Origin: a virus
DNA length: 64,000 nt
Virus record (IMG/VR): IMGVR_UViG_3300025117_000005
Span: 1-64,000 of that record
Strand: one strand, 5' to 3'
The translations under genes and the position numbers were made by a program. The notes under the pieces were generated by a model. That model was not told the origin of the DNA and ran no database searches. It saw only the letters and a list, made by a program, of their open reading frames with translations. How positions within the stretch are numbered: position 1 is the stretch's first letter; each line of letters begins with the position of its first letter. Positions 42,496-49,925 of the stretch are shown here, one piece after another.

Positions 42496-42876
42496 TTAGA
42501 AAGGCACGTCATCATCCGGTGCCCCGCCATGGTCGCCCGCAGTATTACCACCGTTCCCGCCCTTACCGCCCAACATCTGCATCTGTTGTGCCAGGACTTC
42601 CGTTTTGTAGTGCTTCGTGCCGTCCTTTTCCCAACTACGGGTCCGGAGTTTGCCTTCGATGTAGACCAGGGAACCCTTCACGAGGTACTGACCGCATATG
42701 TCAGCCAGCTTCCCCCAGGCAACAATGTTCACCCATTCCGTCAGGGGATCTTTATCCTTCCGTTTCTCCGTGACGGCTACCGAGAAGTTTGTAACCGTAG
42801 CGCCGTCTGGAAGACACTTCACTTCCGGGTCTCGCCCGAGGTATCCGATGATGATAACAAGATTCTTAGCAGCCAT
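42496..42876 (-). CDS. ssb: Single-stranded DNA-binding protein
   Basis: 126 residues: an OB-fold (NLVIIIGYLGRDPEVK, TNFSVAVTEKRKD, TEWVNIVAWGKLADICGQYLVKGSLVYIEGKLRTRSW) followed by a short Gly-rich linker and the acidic tip DDDVPF that recruits replication proteins. A standard bacterial-type SSB, shorter in the linker than host SSBs. AGGGGTAACGT precedes the start. Confidence 0.95.
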   Translation of the reverse strand: MAAKNLVIIIGYLGRDPEVKCLPDGATVTNFSVAVTEKRKDKDPLTEWVNIVAWGKLADICGQYLVKGSLVYIEGKLRTRSWEKDGTKHYKTEVLAQQMQMLGGKGGNGGNTAGDHGGAPDDDVPF

Positions 42877-42905
42877 ACGTTACCCCTTTCAAAACTTGCC
42901 GACTC

Positions 42906-43166
42906 CTAATTCATCCATTCCCTGATTCTCTCAATACAACCATCGTGAATATCCCTTGCGTGCGCGTACCCCAGACACACCAGGGCCTTGCAGTTTTCCA
43001 AATGTTCGTAGTCCATATACGTCACCACGTAGGTTGTATCATCCACGCGCCATAGGTTTGTCTTGCGGTGTCCCAACTCGTAGCCCATCACACAGGTCAG
43101 GTCCCGTAAAGGGTCTGATTCGGATTCTGCAATGGCGTGCTGGAGACTGGAAAGAGTGAGTACCAT
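42906..43166 (-). CDS. Small protein of unknown function
   Basis: 86 residues from ATG 43166, overlapping the previous stop as TGATG. Mixed alpha/beta with one His-rich segment (GYAHARDIHDGC). Not recognised; it lies between ssb and an exported coiled-coil protein. Confidence 0.5.
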   Translation of the reverse strand: MVLTLSSLQHAIAESESDPLRDLTCVMGYELGHRKTNLWRVDDTTYVVTYMDYEHLENCKALVCLGYAHARDIHDGCIERIREWMN

Positions 43167-43567
43167 CACTTTTTCTCCGGCACTGCGGGTTGAGGTTCAG
43201 GTTTGGCCTCAGACTTGGAAGTAGGTTTTCTACTCCCCTTGGCCTTGGCGTCCTTTTCCTCCTTTTCCTGTTTCTCTATGGCCTGTAGCTGTGCCGTCAG
43301 AGCCTTCAACGACTGTCGCGCCGCCGTCAGGTCTTGGCTCCGTTCCCGAAACTGGTTCTGGATCAGCGTCAACTGCATCTCCAGGCGCATCACTTGTTCT
43401 GATGCAAGATCCTTTTTCACTTGAAGGAACTCCTTGGGCGATACAGGTGGCGGTGTCGGAGATGTCGATACGGCGGCCGGGGGCGTCTCCTGCGCCTGCA
43501 CTTCCATAAAACCACCAAAAAGTATGCCTGCCATCACCATTACGATAATCAAAAACGATTTTCTCAT
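43166..43567 (-). CDS. Exported coiled-coil protein
   Basis: 133 residues. A signal peptide (1-25, SFLIIVMVMAGILFGGFMEVQA) is followed by a Pro-rich stretch, a coiled coil at about 45-95 (VMRLEMQLTLIQNQFRERSQDLTAARQSLKALTAQL), and a Lys/Pro-rich tail. AAGGAGGATACAGTT precedes the start. An unexpected periplasmic protein among replication genes. It may be a lysogenic-conversion gene; function unknown. Confidence 0.65.
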   Translation of the reverse strand: MRKSFLIIVMVMAGILFGGFMEVQAQETPPAAVSTSPTPPPVSPKEFLQVKKDLASEQVMRLEMQLTLIQNQFRERSQDLTAARQSLKALTAQLQAIEKQEKEEKDAKAKGSRKPTSKSEAKPEPQPAVPEKK

Positions 43568-43707
43568 AACTGTATCCTCCTTGATTTTAATTTGGCTGGC
43601 CGGGTTAGTTTTACTATCCCAGTTTTCCCTGTCCCCTCCAGCCCGTTTGCGCCGCCGGGATTTGCTGCCGGGACCCGTTTGGGATTAGCGATATTCGTAT
43701 TCGTCAT
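43564..43707 (-). CDS. Very small basic protein
   Basis: 47 residues from ATG 43707; the last part is basic (KLTRPAKLKSRRIQL). It overlaps the end of the gene before it by 23 bp and its stop overlaps the exported coiled-coil start as ATGA. The overlap supports translation, but no good Shine-Dalgarno is seen, so this is tentative. Confidence 0.35.
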   Translation of the reverse strand: MTNTNIANPKRVPAANPGGANGLEGTGKTGIVKLTRPAKLKSRRIQL

Positions 43708-44032
43708 CATCAAGGCCAGCCCCCACCGGCCGTTCAGGTTTTGATGCAATCTGCTTGATCTCCGGCATGTAGACGCTGATCGGCTCGGGTTTGTACCGCT
43801 GCACAAAGAGACGGACCACCTCTTCCGAGACAGGGGTGATTGAGTAGATCGCACCATTCCCGTAGAGATGGGTCACAGCCATGGAGTCCTCGACGGCAGG
43901 GGTATCAACCCTCACAAATGCACAACCACCGATCGTTGTTTCACTCAAAAACCCCGCCACCCGGGTATGCCCGAACAGATCAACGAGAGCCCAAAATCCT
44001 TCACCGATACTTGCTGTTTTTTTATCGACCAT
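43685..44032 (-). CDS. Conserved-looking phage protein, unknown
   Basis: 115 residues with EGFWALVDLFGHTRVAGFLSE and GGCAFVRVDTPA, a pattern I know from many phage genomes without an assigned role. Acidic C terminus (LDDDEYEYR). It overlaps the methyltransferase end by 11 bp. Confidence 0.65.
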   Translation of the reverse strand: MVDKKTASIGEGFWALVDLFGHTRVAGFLSETTIGGCAFVRVDTPAVEDSMAVTHLYGNGAIYSITPVSEEVVRLFVQRYKPEPISVYMPEIKQIASKPERPVGAGLDDDEYEYR

Positions 44033-44732
44033 TGTTTGCCCTCCTTAAACTTTTGTACCCCGCATCCATTTTTTCACGGGGTGGCCTCCTAAAGTCGAAC
44101 CGTTCCTGCCCATAATGATCTTCCAGCCTCTTCTTGGCCGCCTCAAAATAGTCTTTGTCGATCTCGAAACCCGTCAAATCAAAGCCCATGTCGTGACAGG
44201 CTACGGCGATTGAGCCGGAACCGAGATGGGTGTCCAGGATCTTGTCGCCGTCATGGGCGTAGTTTTTGAGAAGCCACTTGTAAAGGGCAACTGGCTTCTG
44301 GGTTGGATGTATCTTCTCGTCCTGAATAGACACAATGAATCCTGCATTTCCACAAAACCTAAAAAGCCTGGCCGGTGAGTCAAAGGAAGTCCACGCATAT
44401 TCGACCTGAGAAAAGTTTTCAACAGCTCGGATTTTGTCCCATGCGATGAAACATCGGCACGGCCTCAATACAAAATAATTCCCCCCAAAAATTATCTGAT
44501 TCTGACTTACACTGAAAAGATTTTTGAAATATTGTTCATTGGGTACCTCATTCCACTTTTTGCTATTTTCTTTATAGGCTTGGTGAAATTTGACTTGAGA
44601 CTTCGTATTGCTTCCCCCTCCGCTCGATATATTACAAGCCTCTCCATACGGCGGGTCCACAATGGCAAGCTGAAAGTACTTGTCGGGATAACGCTTCATC
44701 CCCTCCATGCAGTCCTCGTTAAAAAAGCTCAA
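44022..44732 (-). CDS. DNA adenine/cytosine-N4 methyltransferase
   Basis: 236 residues. The catalytic DPPYG lies near the N terminus (26-30) and the SAM-binding motif HLGSGSIAVAC late (about 163-175), the permuted order of beta-class DNA amino-methyltransferases; HPTQKPVALYKWLL just before it is also typical. The start appears to be TTG (44732), since a stop codon precedes it in frame and the next Met would cut off conserved residues. It probably methylates phage DNA for protection against host restriction or for regulation; the recognition site is unknown. No partner endonuclease nearby. Confidence 0.85.
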   Translation of the reverse strand: MSFFNEDCMEGMKRYPDKYFQLAIVDPPYGEACNISSGGGSNTKSQVKFHQAYKENSKKWNEVPNEQYFKNLFSVSQNQIIFGGNYFVLRPCRCFIAWDKIRAVENFSQVEYAWTSFDSPARLFRFCGNAGFIVSIQDEKIHPTQKPVALYKWLLKNYAHDGDKILDTHLGSGSIAVACHDMGFDLTGFEIDKDYFEAAKKRLEDHYGQERFDFRRPPREKMDAGYKSLRRANNGR

Positions 44733-44760
44733 TCACAGGGTCCCCCACACTCCTCCGGCC

Positions 44761-45294
44761 TCAAACACAGCTCATGTACGGCACCGCATCACCCCTCTGC
44801 TCCTGTGCTAATTTCTGAAACTTCTCCTGGATCCATTCAAACCATTCCCGGTTTGAATGGTTCCAGTGAATCAACCCTGCTATATGAGCGTTCCACCTGT
44901 ACTCCATCAACTCTCCGCTCAACAAAGCCCGGGGAAGATAGGTCCACCATTTCTCGAAGAGGACTGACGCTTTATCTGCCCAACAGAGCTTCGATGGTTC
45001 AACTCCGGCCGTCCTTGCGTAGTGACGGGAGTGAAACAGACAGAGACGGTAGTACCTGCCCCCGAGCCACCGGTAGGCGACCCCTGCCGCCCATTCCGGA
45101 TGCTTCTCGCCGGCCTCGTCATCCATGTTGTCGCAATCCATAAAAAAATATCCCCAATCATGCATGACGATACAGACCATTTCCCTCCAGTTTGGCAGGG
45201 ATCGGTACAACCACACCCATGCCAGGAAAACGGTGACGGGATGAATGAGGAATTGATGGACACCAAAGAGGATTGATTTACGGCCTACTTTCAT
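44761..45294 (-). CDS. HD-like predicted metal-dependent hydrolase
   Basis: 177 residues with a His/Asp pattern spread like an HD-superfamily site: His13, His18, His45-Asp46 (VMHDWGYF), His65 (EKHPEWAA), His88/His91 (FHSRHYA) and Asp107. The N-terminal half is hydrophobic enough to touch the membrane (VTVFLAWVWLY). Could act on nucleotides or a phosphate ester. Overlaps the ATPase end by 17 bp. Confidence 0.5.
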   Translation of the reverse strand: MKVGRKSILFGVHQFLIHPVTVFLAWVWLYRSLPNWREMVCIVMHDWGYFFMDCDNMDDEAGEKHPEWAAGVAYRWLGGRYYRLCLFHSRHYARTAGVEPSKLCWADKASVLFEKWWTYLPRALLSGELMEYRWNAHIAGLIHWNHSNREWFEWIQEKFQKLAQEQRGDAVPYMSCV

Positions 45295-46081
45295 TTTCTT
45301 CTCCTTCCATCACTTCAACCAAATACCCCTTATGCTTCATTAAGTTGACCACCTTCTCTAAAACCCCTGTACGTCGGTGAAACTCCACCCGTAACCGCGC
45401 CGTAAACTCACCAGCCTTTGGTGTTCTCTTGATCATCAACACGGAATCTGACTCCTGAGCAATAAATGAAGAATCTCGCATCGACTCGTAGGAGAGGTGA
45501 TCGTCACTGGCCCCCTTGGTGGTATGACACAAGAGAAAAATAATAAACTGGCCCTGCACCGCAAGCGTTTTGAGTTGACGGATGATCTGTCCGATCTCGA
45601 TCGATGGGTTTCGAATCTTGGCAAGGTCTATCAGGTAATGCAGATGGTCGATGAAAATAATTCTCGTACGATACTTTGCAAAACTCTCGAGCACGCGATC
45701 GTTGAACCATGGCAAGGCATGAGCCTTGAGTTTGGCGGGCATATATATCATGGGGAGGGTGTGAAATTGATTCAGAAATTGCCGGGCAGGCACTTCATAC
45801 GAGAACCAGAGCGGATAATATTGCTGCTTCATAAACTGGACGGTTAAGGACTGGCAGAACAAGGTTTTCCCGGATTTCGTTGGACCCGACACCGTAATGA
45901 GTTCACCATCTTGAAATCCCTCAATCGCTGCATCAAGGGATGGAATATTGCTTTTAACCTTGACCAAGGCATCGGGTTGCTCTTTGAGCCGCAAATACAT
46001 CTCCTGAGAAGAAATGACCTGATCTTCCCCGGTGTATTCAGCCCAGTTTGGTTTGTGTTCGATTAAGTTCTTTCCGGTCAT
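45278..46081 (-). CDS. DnaB/RecA-like replicative ATPase
   Basis: 267 residues with Walker A GPTKSGKT (66-73) and Walker B IIFIDHLHYL (141-150), then FIIFLLCHTTKGASDD, the sensor region of DnaB-type helicases (CHTxK). It corresponds to the C-terminal motor domain only; the N-terminal primase-binding domain of DnaB is absent. It probably unwinds DNA at the phage fork, loaded with the DUF1376 protein upstream. Confidence 0.75.
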   Translation of the reverse strand: MTGKNLIEHKPNWAEYTGEDQVISSQEMYLRLKEQPDALVKVKSNIPSLDAAIEGFQDGELITVSGPTKSGKTLFCQSLTVQFMKQQYYPLWFSYEVPARQFLNQFHTLPMIYMPAKLKAHALPWFNDRVLESFAKYRTRIIFIDHLHYLIDLAKIRNPSIEIGQIIRQLKTLAVQGQFIIFLLCHTTKGASDDHLSYESMRDSSFIAQESDSVLMIKRTPKAGEFTARLRVEFHRRTGVLEKVVNLMKHKGYLVEVMEGEENESRP

Positions 46082-46310
46082 TCGCTATGCGCTCCATCAG
46101 GTACTGGATCTTCCTTGCGTTTTCGAAAAGGATTTCCTCACAGGCAATGGCAATCTGCCATTCAGATTGATGCTTTTCCCGGATCTCCTGGAAGAGCCTA
46201 TTCTCTTGGTGGATAAATTGGATGTACTCAATGCGATCGTCAATCCCTTCTTGGTAAAAGGCCTGCCAGTCGATTTCACCAGGTTGACTTTGTGGGCTTG
46301 GTTCCACCAT
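46038..46310 (-). CDS. Small helical protein
   Basis: 90 residues, glutamate- and glutamine-rich helix (YIQFIHQENRLFQEIREKHQSEWQIAI), overlapping the replication gene by 35 bp and the ATPase by 44 bp. Overlap on both sides and the operon position suggest a helicase accessory; no homology recognised. Confidence 0.5.
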   Translation of the reverse strand: MVEPSPQSQPGEIDWQAFYQEGIDDRIEYIQFIHQENRLFQEIREKHQSEWQIAIACEEILFENARKIQYLMERIANDRKELNRTQTKLG

Positions 46311-46920
46311 TCTTGCGTTCCCAATTCAAAATGGTTGCGTAGTGACTCTTGTACTGCTTTCCCTTAGAGGCAAGGTACTGAGAAAGATTCTCTATCTGGT
46401 CACGTGTCCCATGCTCCCCAAAACGGTCGGTGAGTTTCTTGAATTCCTCATCGGTGAGCTTCACGTTTTTGAATTCACCGTACACGTTTTTTTCTTCTTT
46501 ATATATTTCTTCTTTTAAAGAAGAAGAAGAGTTACAATCCGGTATTAACGCCGGTTGAACCGGTGTTATAACGCCGGTTACATGACTACCCCATCTTTTC
46601 TGGGCACTCTTTTTACCGCGTTCAGATTGTGATTCCCGATACTTACGTTGTTTTTCCCTGACCTCTTCCATCTTCGGATTTCTGTAACGCAAGTCGTCTG
46701 AGAGAATGAACTTCTGTAGCACTTCTTTTGAAAATTTCTTGAAAAAATATTGAGACGAACCCGTGATACGCATCAATTCTTTCTCGTTAGCACTGACACT
46801 TCCGTTGGCCCATTGGCAAAGTAACATCCTCGTATACATCCCCACTGCATAAGGATCCCACTCAGCCGTGTCGATATAAAAAAGATCCGAGTACATCTGA
46901 AAAGCTGGTCCATCTTTCAC
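46276..46920 (-). CDS. DUF1376-type replication initiation / helicase-loading protein
   Basis: 214 residues by the longest reading (GTG at 46920). ATG 46896 (MYSDLFYID) is an alternative with somewhat better spacing to its upstream site. The N-terminal domain FYIDTAEWDPYAVGMYTRMLLCQWANGSV is the DUF1376 signature found next to phage helicases, a winged-helix fold. The C-terminal part (LTDEEFKKLTDRFGEHGTRDQIENLSQYL ... YKSHYATILNWERK) resembles the DnaD-like end of phage replisome organisers. First gene of the minus operon, served by the promoter at 47250-47278. Confidence 0.75.
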   Translation of the reverse strand: MKDGPAFQMYSDLFYIDTAEWDPYAVGMYTRMLLCQWANGSVSANEKELMRITGSSQYFFKKFSKEVLQKFILSDDLRYRNPKMEEVREKQRKYRESQSERGKKSAQKRWGSHVTGVITPVQPALIPDCNSSSSLKEEIYKEEKNVYGEFKNVKLTDEEFKKLTDRFGEHGTRDQIENLSQYLASKGKQYKSHYATILNWERKNGGTKPTKSTW

Positions 46921-47025
46921 CCTTGAATAACCCCCTACACCACCGTTTTGCAGATGACCTTCCTACCAGTATACGAACACTTCACGAGTGTCTTGTGGCA
47001 GGTTCAGTATCGGAAATGTGGGGTT

Positions 47026-47068
47026 GTATGACTACAGAGATCGACTTCGCAGGCGGTATGACTACAGA
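47026..47068. repeat. Two direct 13-bp repeats, 30-bp period
   Basis: GTATGACTACAGA occurs at 47026-47038 and 47056-47068. The 30-bp spacing puts both on the same face of the helix to within about a third of a turn. Candidate protein-binding sites upstream of the replication gene. Confidence 0.6.
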
Positions 47069-47249
47069 TAACCGTGTCTGACTTTTCTTTTTTGTGTTGC
47101 AAGGTTGACTTGGGGGTCTTGGGTTTGCGTGGCATTAGAAAAGCTCCTTTGTATTTTTTTTTGATTCTCAGGGATCAGTCTACATACAAATCACCTCCCT
47201 CCCTTCTACACCAGCACTTTTCCTAGGCTTTCTTAACTCTCAGTGAATT

Positions 47250-47278
47250 CTTTTACCAGATTCAGGCTTTTTTGTCAA
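47250..47278 (-). promoter_or_regulatory. Promoter candidate for the replication operon
   Basis: Minus-strand TTGACA (47273-47278), 17-bp spacer, TAAAAG (47250-47255). It is 330 bp upstream of the DUF1376 gene. The -10 is identical to that of the plus promoter at 59572. Confidence 0.55.
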
Positions 47279-47303
47279 GTTTAAACTTCACCCGGAGGAA
47301 ATT

Positions 47304-47432
47304 GTAAGACCGAACCCGGGTAAAAATCAAGGGTTTCTGGACCAATCTTTGCCGGAAACCGGGAAAGTGGGTTGTGAATGGACACGTCTTACCATCTGTG
47401 CGATCACTGGATGCCATCAGGCGGTAAGACCG
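47304..47432. repeat. Three GTAAGACC elements, iteron-like
   Basis: GTAAGACCG occurs at 47304-47312 and 47424-47432, and its reverse complement GTCTTACC at 47386-47393. The last two form an 8-bp inverted repeat (GTCTTACC/GGTAAGAC, 47386-47393 with 47423-47430). Confidence 0.5.
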
Positions 47433-47779
47433 GGGTTTTGAACGTGCCGTTGATGGTTGGAAAATAGTTATGGATTTGTTCATGGTATGGTTTAATAGTA
47501 ATTTTAATGAGTTACGGAAAGTCAAAAAAGAGGTTGAAGTTTTGGGCGTATGAATAGAAAAATAGGAGGACTGCCCTCTGAAGGTTTCCCGGATGACCGG
47601 GGGATTAATACGGGTATGGTGTTGTAAGTATGCGAAATCATAAGGGTAAAATCAATAAATCAAATTATAGGATATAATCTGTCATCACCCTAAAATTGGC
47701 ATAGTGGGACCGGTCAAAACGACGCTCCAGGATGCTCTGGGACGGGCGATCGGCCCTTATGATTGACCGATTTCAAGAC

Positions 47780-47922
47780 CTACTGTTTAACGTTATGCAA
47801 CACTAAACACAGCTACGATATAGCTGCGCTCCATCGGCGTCCACAACCAGTTCCCCCCGCAAGCCATATACTACCAACTCCCAGATACCGCCACCGACTA
47901 CTGTTTAACGACGTGCAACACT
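47780..47922. repeat. Two 25-bp near-identical repeats
   Basis: CTACTGTTTAACG-nnn-TGCAACACT with matching flanks occurs at 47780-47804 and 47898-47922, 22 of 25 positions identical; the three differences are adjacent (TTA versus ACG). They are 118 bp apart and lie before the plus promoter. Confidence 0.7.
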
Positions 47923-47983
47923 CCACATATCCCCATAGTATACCCACACAGAACTGTAAAGTAGTGTAAAGTTGTAAAGAAAC

Positions 47984-48012
47984 TTGACACATTGTGAAAC
48001 ATAAGGTACAAT
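47984..48012 (+). promoter_or_regulatory. Early promoter of the right-hand operon
   Basis: TTGACA (47984-47989), 17-bp spacer, TACAAT (48007-48012); 11 of 12 consensus positions. It is the obvious driver of the plus-strand genes from 48226. A leader of about 205 bases precedes the first gene. Confidence 0.8.
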
Positions 48013-48143
48013 GCTGTAATCATTAAACAAAACAGCTTGACAGTAAAACATGTGTCGGAATTCCTTACAATAACGAACATCCTTCACAAGCGGCCTTTCC
48101 TGAGCAGCTCGTAACTACCAGTTAATATTGAGAAATAAAAAAG

Positions 48144-48155
48144 TTACTGACAGTT
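48144..48155 (+). promoter_or_regulatory. Operator candidate TTACTGACAGTT
   Basis: The 12-bp sequence TTACTGACAGTT is found again, exactly, at 59611-59622 next to the repressor promoters. A partial copy (TGACAGT) is at 48039-48045. It may be a repressor-binding site controlling the early operon. Confidence 0.5.
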
Positions 48156-48225
48156 AAATTATGGTACATAACTTGCATTTACTAAGGGTAAATCAGGAGA
48201 GACACAGGAAGGGAGGAAAAGGGAA

Positions 48226-48414
48226 ATGAGAAAATCTACCAACCAGTACAAGGCAGGGCAGCTCCAGAACGGCTACGACTACGATCTCCAGTGCTGGGTT
48301 GTCAATGGGCTTGTGGTCCGCTGTGGACATCTGGAATCGATGAAATGCACCTGTAACGGTAGGATCTACGAGGGTACGAAGATCACACAGGCCAGGGCAG
48401 AGTTAGGATTGTAA
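48226..48414 (+). CDS. Small conserved-looking early protein
   Basis: 62 residues, preceded by GGGAGGAAAAGGGAA. Contains CWVVNGLVVRCGHLESMKCTCNGRIYEG with four Cys and one His, a pattern seen in small phage proteins of unknown role and able to bind zinc. First gene after the early promoter. Confidence 0.65.
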   Translation: MRKSTNQYKAGQLQNGYDYDLQCWVVNGLVVRCGHLESMKCTCNGRIYEGTKITQARAELGL

Positions 48415-48473
48415 CCCCTAAAAGAAGCAAAAAGGAGATCACCGGGAAGTACCAGGAGGGACACTTTGACGGC

Positions 48474-48929
48474 ATGCAAGACCTTTACGAATACAACCAG
48501 TCGGTATTCCCACATCTTTTTGGTGGCGCGAAGTATGTTTTTGAAAACCGGAAGTATTCACAGGGTTTTATTTCCCGCATTGCCGAAGACTTTGGAATCC
48601 AGATCACCTTCACCCAATACGGGAGCCACAAAAGCGGAGATTTTGAAAAAGACCGGATGATAAGCCGCGCTATGCAAGAAACCAGCTTTTACACCCCGCC
48701 AGACCCCACACAGACCCCGCCGCCCGAGGTATCCACAGGAGACGTATCAATCCGGAAGAACGAAGAGAAGAACGGCATTGAAGTAAAATTTCCTTCCAAG
48801 CCAGCACCCGAGGTCATTGACTATCTCAAAGCAAACGGTTTCAGATGGAGCAAATTTCAGAGCCTTTGGTACGCCAGGCATAACGACAGCCTTTTAAACC
48901 AGATCACCGAACGGCTACAGGCAGCTTAA
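48474..48929 (+). CDS. Early protein with a C-terminal GFRWS domain
   Basis: 151 residues. The C-terminal 45 residues (GIEVKFPSKPAPEVIDYLKANGFRWSKFQSLWYARH) match a small domain often fused to or found beside phage helicases and antirestriction-type proteins; its role is unknown. The N-terminal half is a separate domain (HLFGGAKYVFENRKYSQG). The frame is open upstream without a usual start codon, and that stretch looks coding, so a non-standard start or an old N-terminal truncation is possible. Confidence 0.6.
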   Translation: MQDLYEYNQSVFPHLFGGAKYVFENRKYSQGFISRIAEDFGIQITFTQYGSHKSGDFEKDRMISRAMQETSFYTPPDPTQTPPPEVSTGDVSIRKNEEKNGIEVKFPSKPAPEVIDYLKANGFRWSKFQSLWYARHNDSLLNQITERLQAA

Positions 48930-48957
48930 CCCCAAACCCAACAAGGAGGGAAACACC

Positions 48958-49647
48958 ATGGACCAGAAGAAACCCGTCATCACCGCAATCCTGTCAGGCC
49001 ACACGTCACCAGAGACCGCCCACCTCGTTAATGACTACCCGTATGGGTTCCGGCTCCGCTGCAAAATCCGGTACTGGCTGGAACACCACCCGAAGAAGGG
49101 AAGCCGGTTTTGCTCACAGACCACCAACCCCAAATGCGCCGGAGAACCCTGGAACAAACCCAAGGCGAGCACATACGCCTATTTGGCCGGCTGCATGTAC
49201 CTGAACGAAGAGGGACATGTCACGTGGGCAGCCCTGGACGAGTACACGACCGCCCAGGAATCGATTGACTGGTACGAGACATACAAAACCGGGTTGACCC
49301 CGGAAGTCGCCGCCAGAGTAGAGAAGTGGATCCGCGCCAAACTCAATTACGAAGAAAAACTGAACACGGGACAGATCAAAATTACGGTAACCAGTGAACC
49401 CATATCACCACACCCAGACCGGAAACACTTTGGCCCCGAACGCTATGCCCAAGGGAATATTAAGGAGGGGGAGACATTCAGTATTTCGAGCCACATGGGA
49501 GGCTCATTCACCGTTGAATTCATGGGATGGGATGACGACAACAAGGGACTTTGGCAGGTCACTAACGAAGGCTGGCAAGGGTCCGTGTACTCATTCACCG
49601 CCGAGGAAGCAGCCCAACGGCTATTTATTTACACCGAACCAGCTTAA
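48958..49647 (+). CDS. Conserved-looking phage protein, unknown
   Basis: 229 residues, strong Shine-Dalgarno (AAGGAGGGAAACACC). The N-terminal 120 residues (DYPYGFRLRCKIRYWLEHHPKKGSRF, SQTTNPK, WNKPKASTYAYLAGCMYLNEEGHVTWAAL) follow a pattern common in phages with no known function. The C-terminal 90 residues (HFGPERYAQGNIKEGETFSISSHMGGSF) look like a separate small beta domain. Probably cytoplasmic. Confidence 0.65.
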   Translation: MDQKKPVITAILSGHTSPETAHLVNDYPYGFRLRCKIRYWLEHHPKKGSRFCSQTTNPKCAGEPWNKPKASTYAYLAGCMYLNEEGHVTWAALDEYTTAQESIDWYETYKTGLTPEVAARVEKWIRAKLNYEEKLNTGQIKITVTSEPISPHPDRKHFGPERYAQGNIKEGETFSISSHMGGSFTVEFMGWDDDNKGLWQVTNEGWQGSVYSFTAEEAAQRLFIYTEPA

Positions 49648-49701
49648 CCCTCCAATCACAACCGACGCGCCCGACATAACACCGAGGCAGAGAGGCAAAC
49701 C

Positions 49702-49908
49702 ATGTTACACCTATCAGGCCAGGACTGGACAGACCTTGAGAGACTACACCGGGACGCGTACTATTTTCTTCTACACCGCTCCCTGTACCGAGAGCGGATA
49801 AGCCTGCTATCCTGCCACCCCAACCAACTGAACGACTGGCAGACCCGCAGACTCGATGAATTGAACGCCCTGAACACAAACACCGGGAACAGTTTAGACA
49901 ACCTGTAA
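49702..49908 (+). CDS. Small helical protein, unknown
   Basis: 68 residues, His/Arg/Leu-rich helices (LERLHRDAYYFLLHRSLYRERI). Weak Shine-Dalgarno (AGAGG). It lies in register with the other small early genes; no motif. Confidence 0.5.
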   Translation: MLHLSGQDWTDLERLHRDAYYFLLHRSLYRERISLLSCHPNQLNDWQTRRLDELNALNTNTGNSLDNL

Positions 49909-49925
49909 CCACGGAGGCACCAGAC

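Larger units (their letters stand above)
46921..48225. other. 1.3-kb non-coding control region, origin candidate
   Basis: No convincing gene lies in this stretch between the divergent operons. It contains promoters on both strands, three families of short repeats, the AT-rich segment 47640-47690 with overlapping TATAAT on both strands, and inverted repeats (CGGTCAA/TTGACCG around 47711-47767). Open frames here are short and have no Shine-Dalgarno or protein-like composition. The content fits a replication origin plus early control region. Confidence 0.6.

Noticed and set aside
43564-43857. 97-codon reading of the small basic gene before the exported coiled-coil protein
   Set aside because: The upstream half overlaps a better gene in another frame; only the 47-codon start at 43707 was kept.
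46505-46527. Palindrome TTCTTCTTT/AAAGAAGAA inside the DUF1376 gene
   Set aside because: It is an A/T-only hairpin explained by Lys/Glu/Ser codons and lacks other regulatory context.
47262-47525. 87-codon open frame on the minus strand in the control region
   Set aside because: Composition is not protein-like, there is no Shine-Dalgarno, and it overlaps the promoter and repeats.
48039-48067. Second TTGACA with TACAAT downstream on the plus strand
   Set aside because: The spacer is 23 bp, too long for a sigma70 promoter; kept only as a partial operator match.
47898-48087. Two overlapping 60-codon frames on the minus strand
   Set aside because: They overlap the strong plus promoter and one 25-bp repeat, and have no ribosome site.
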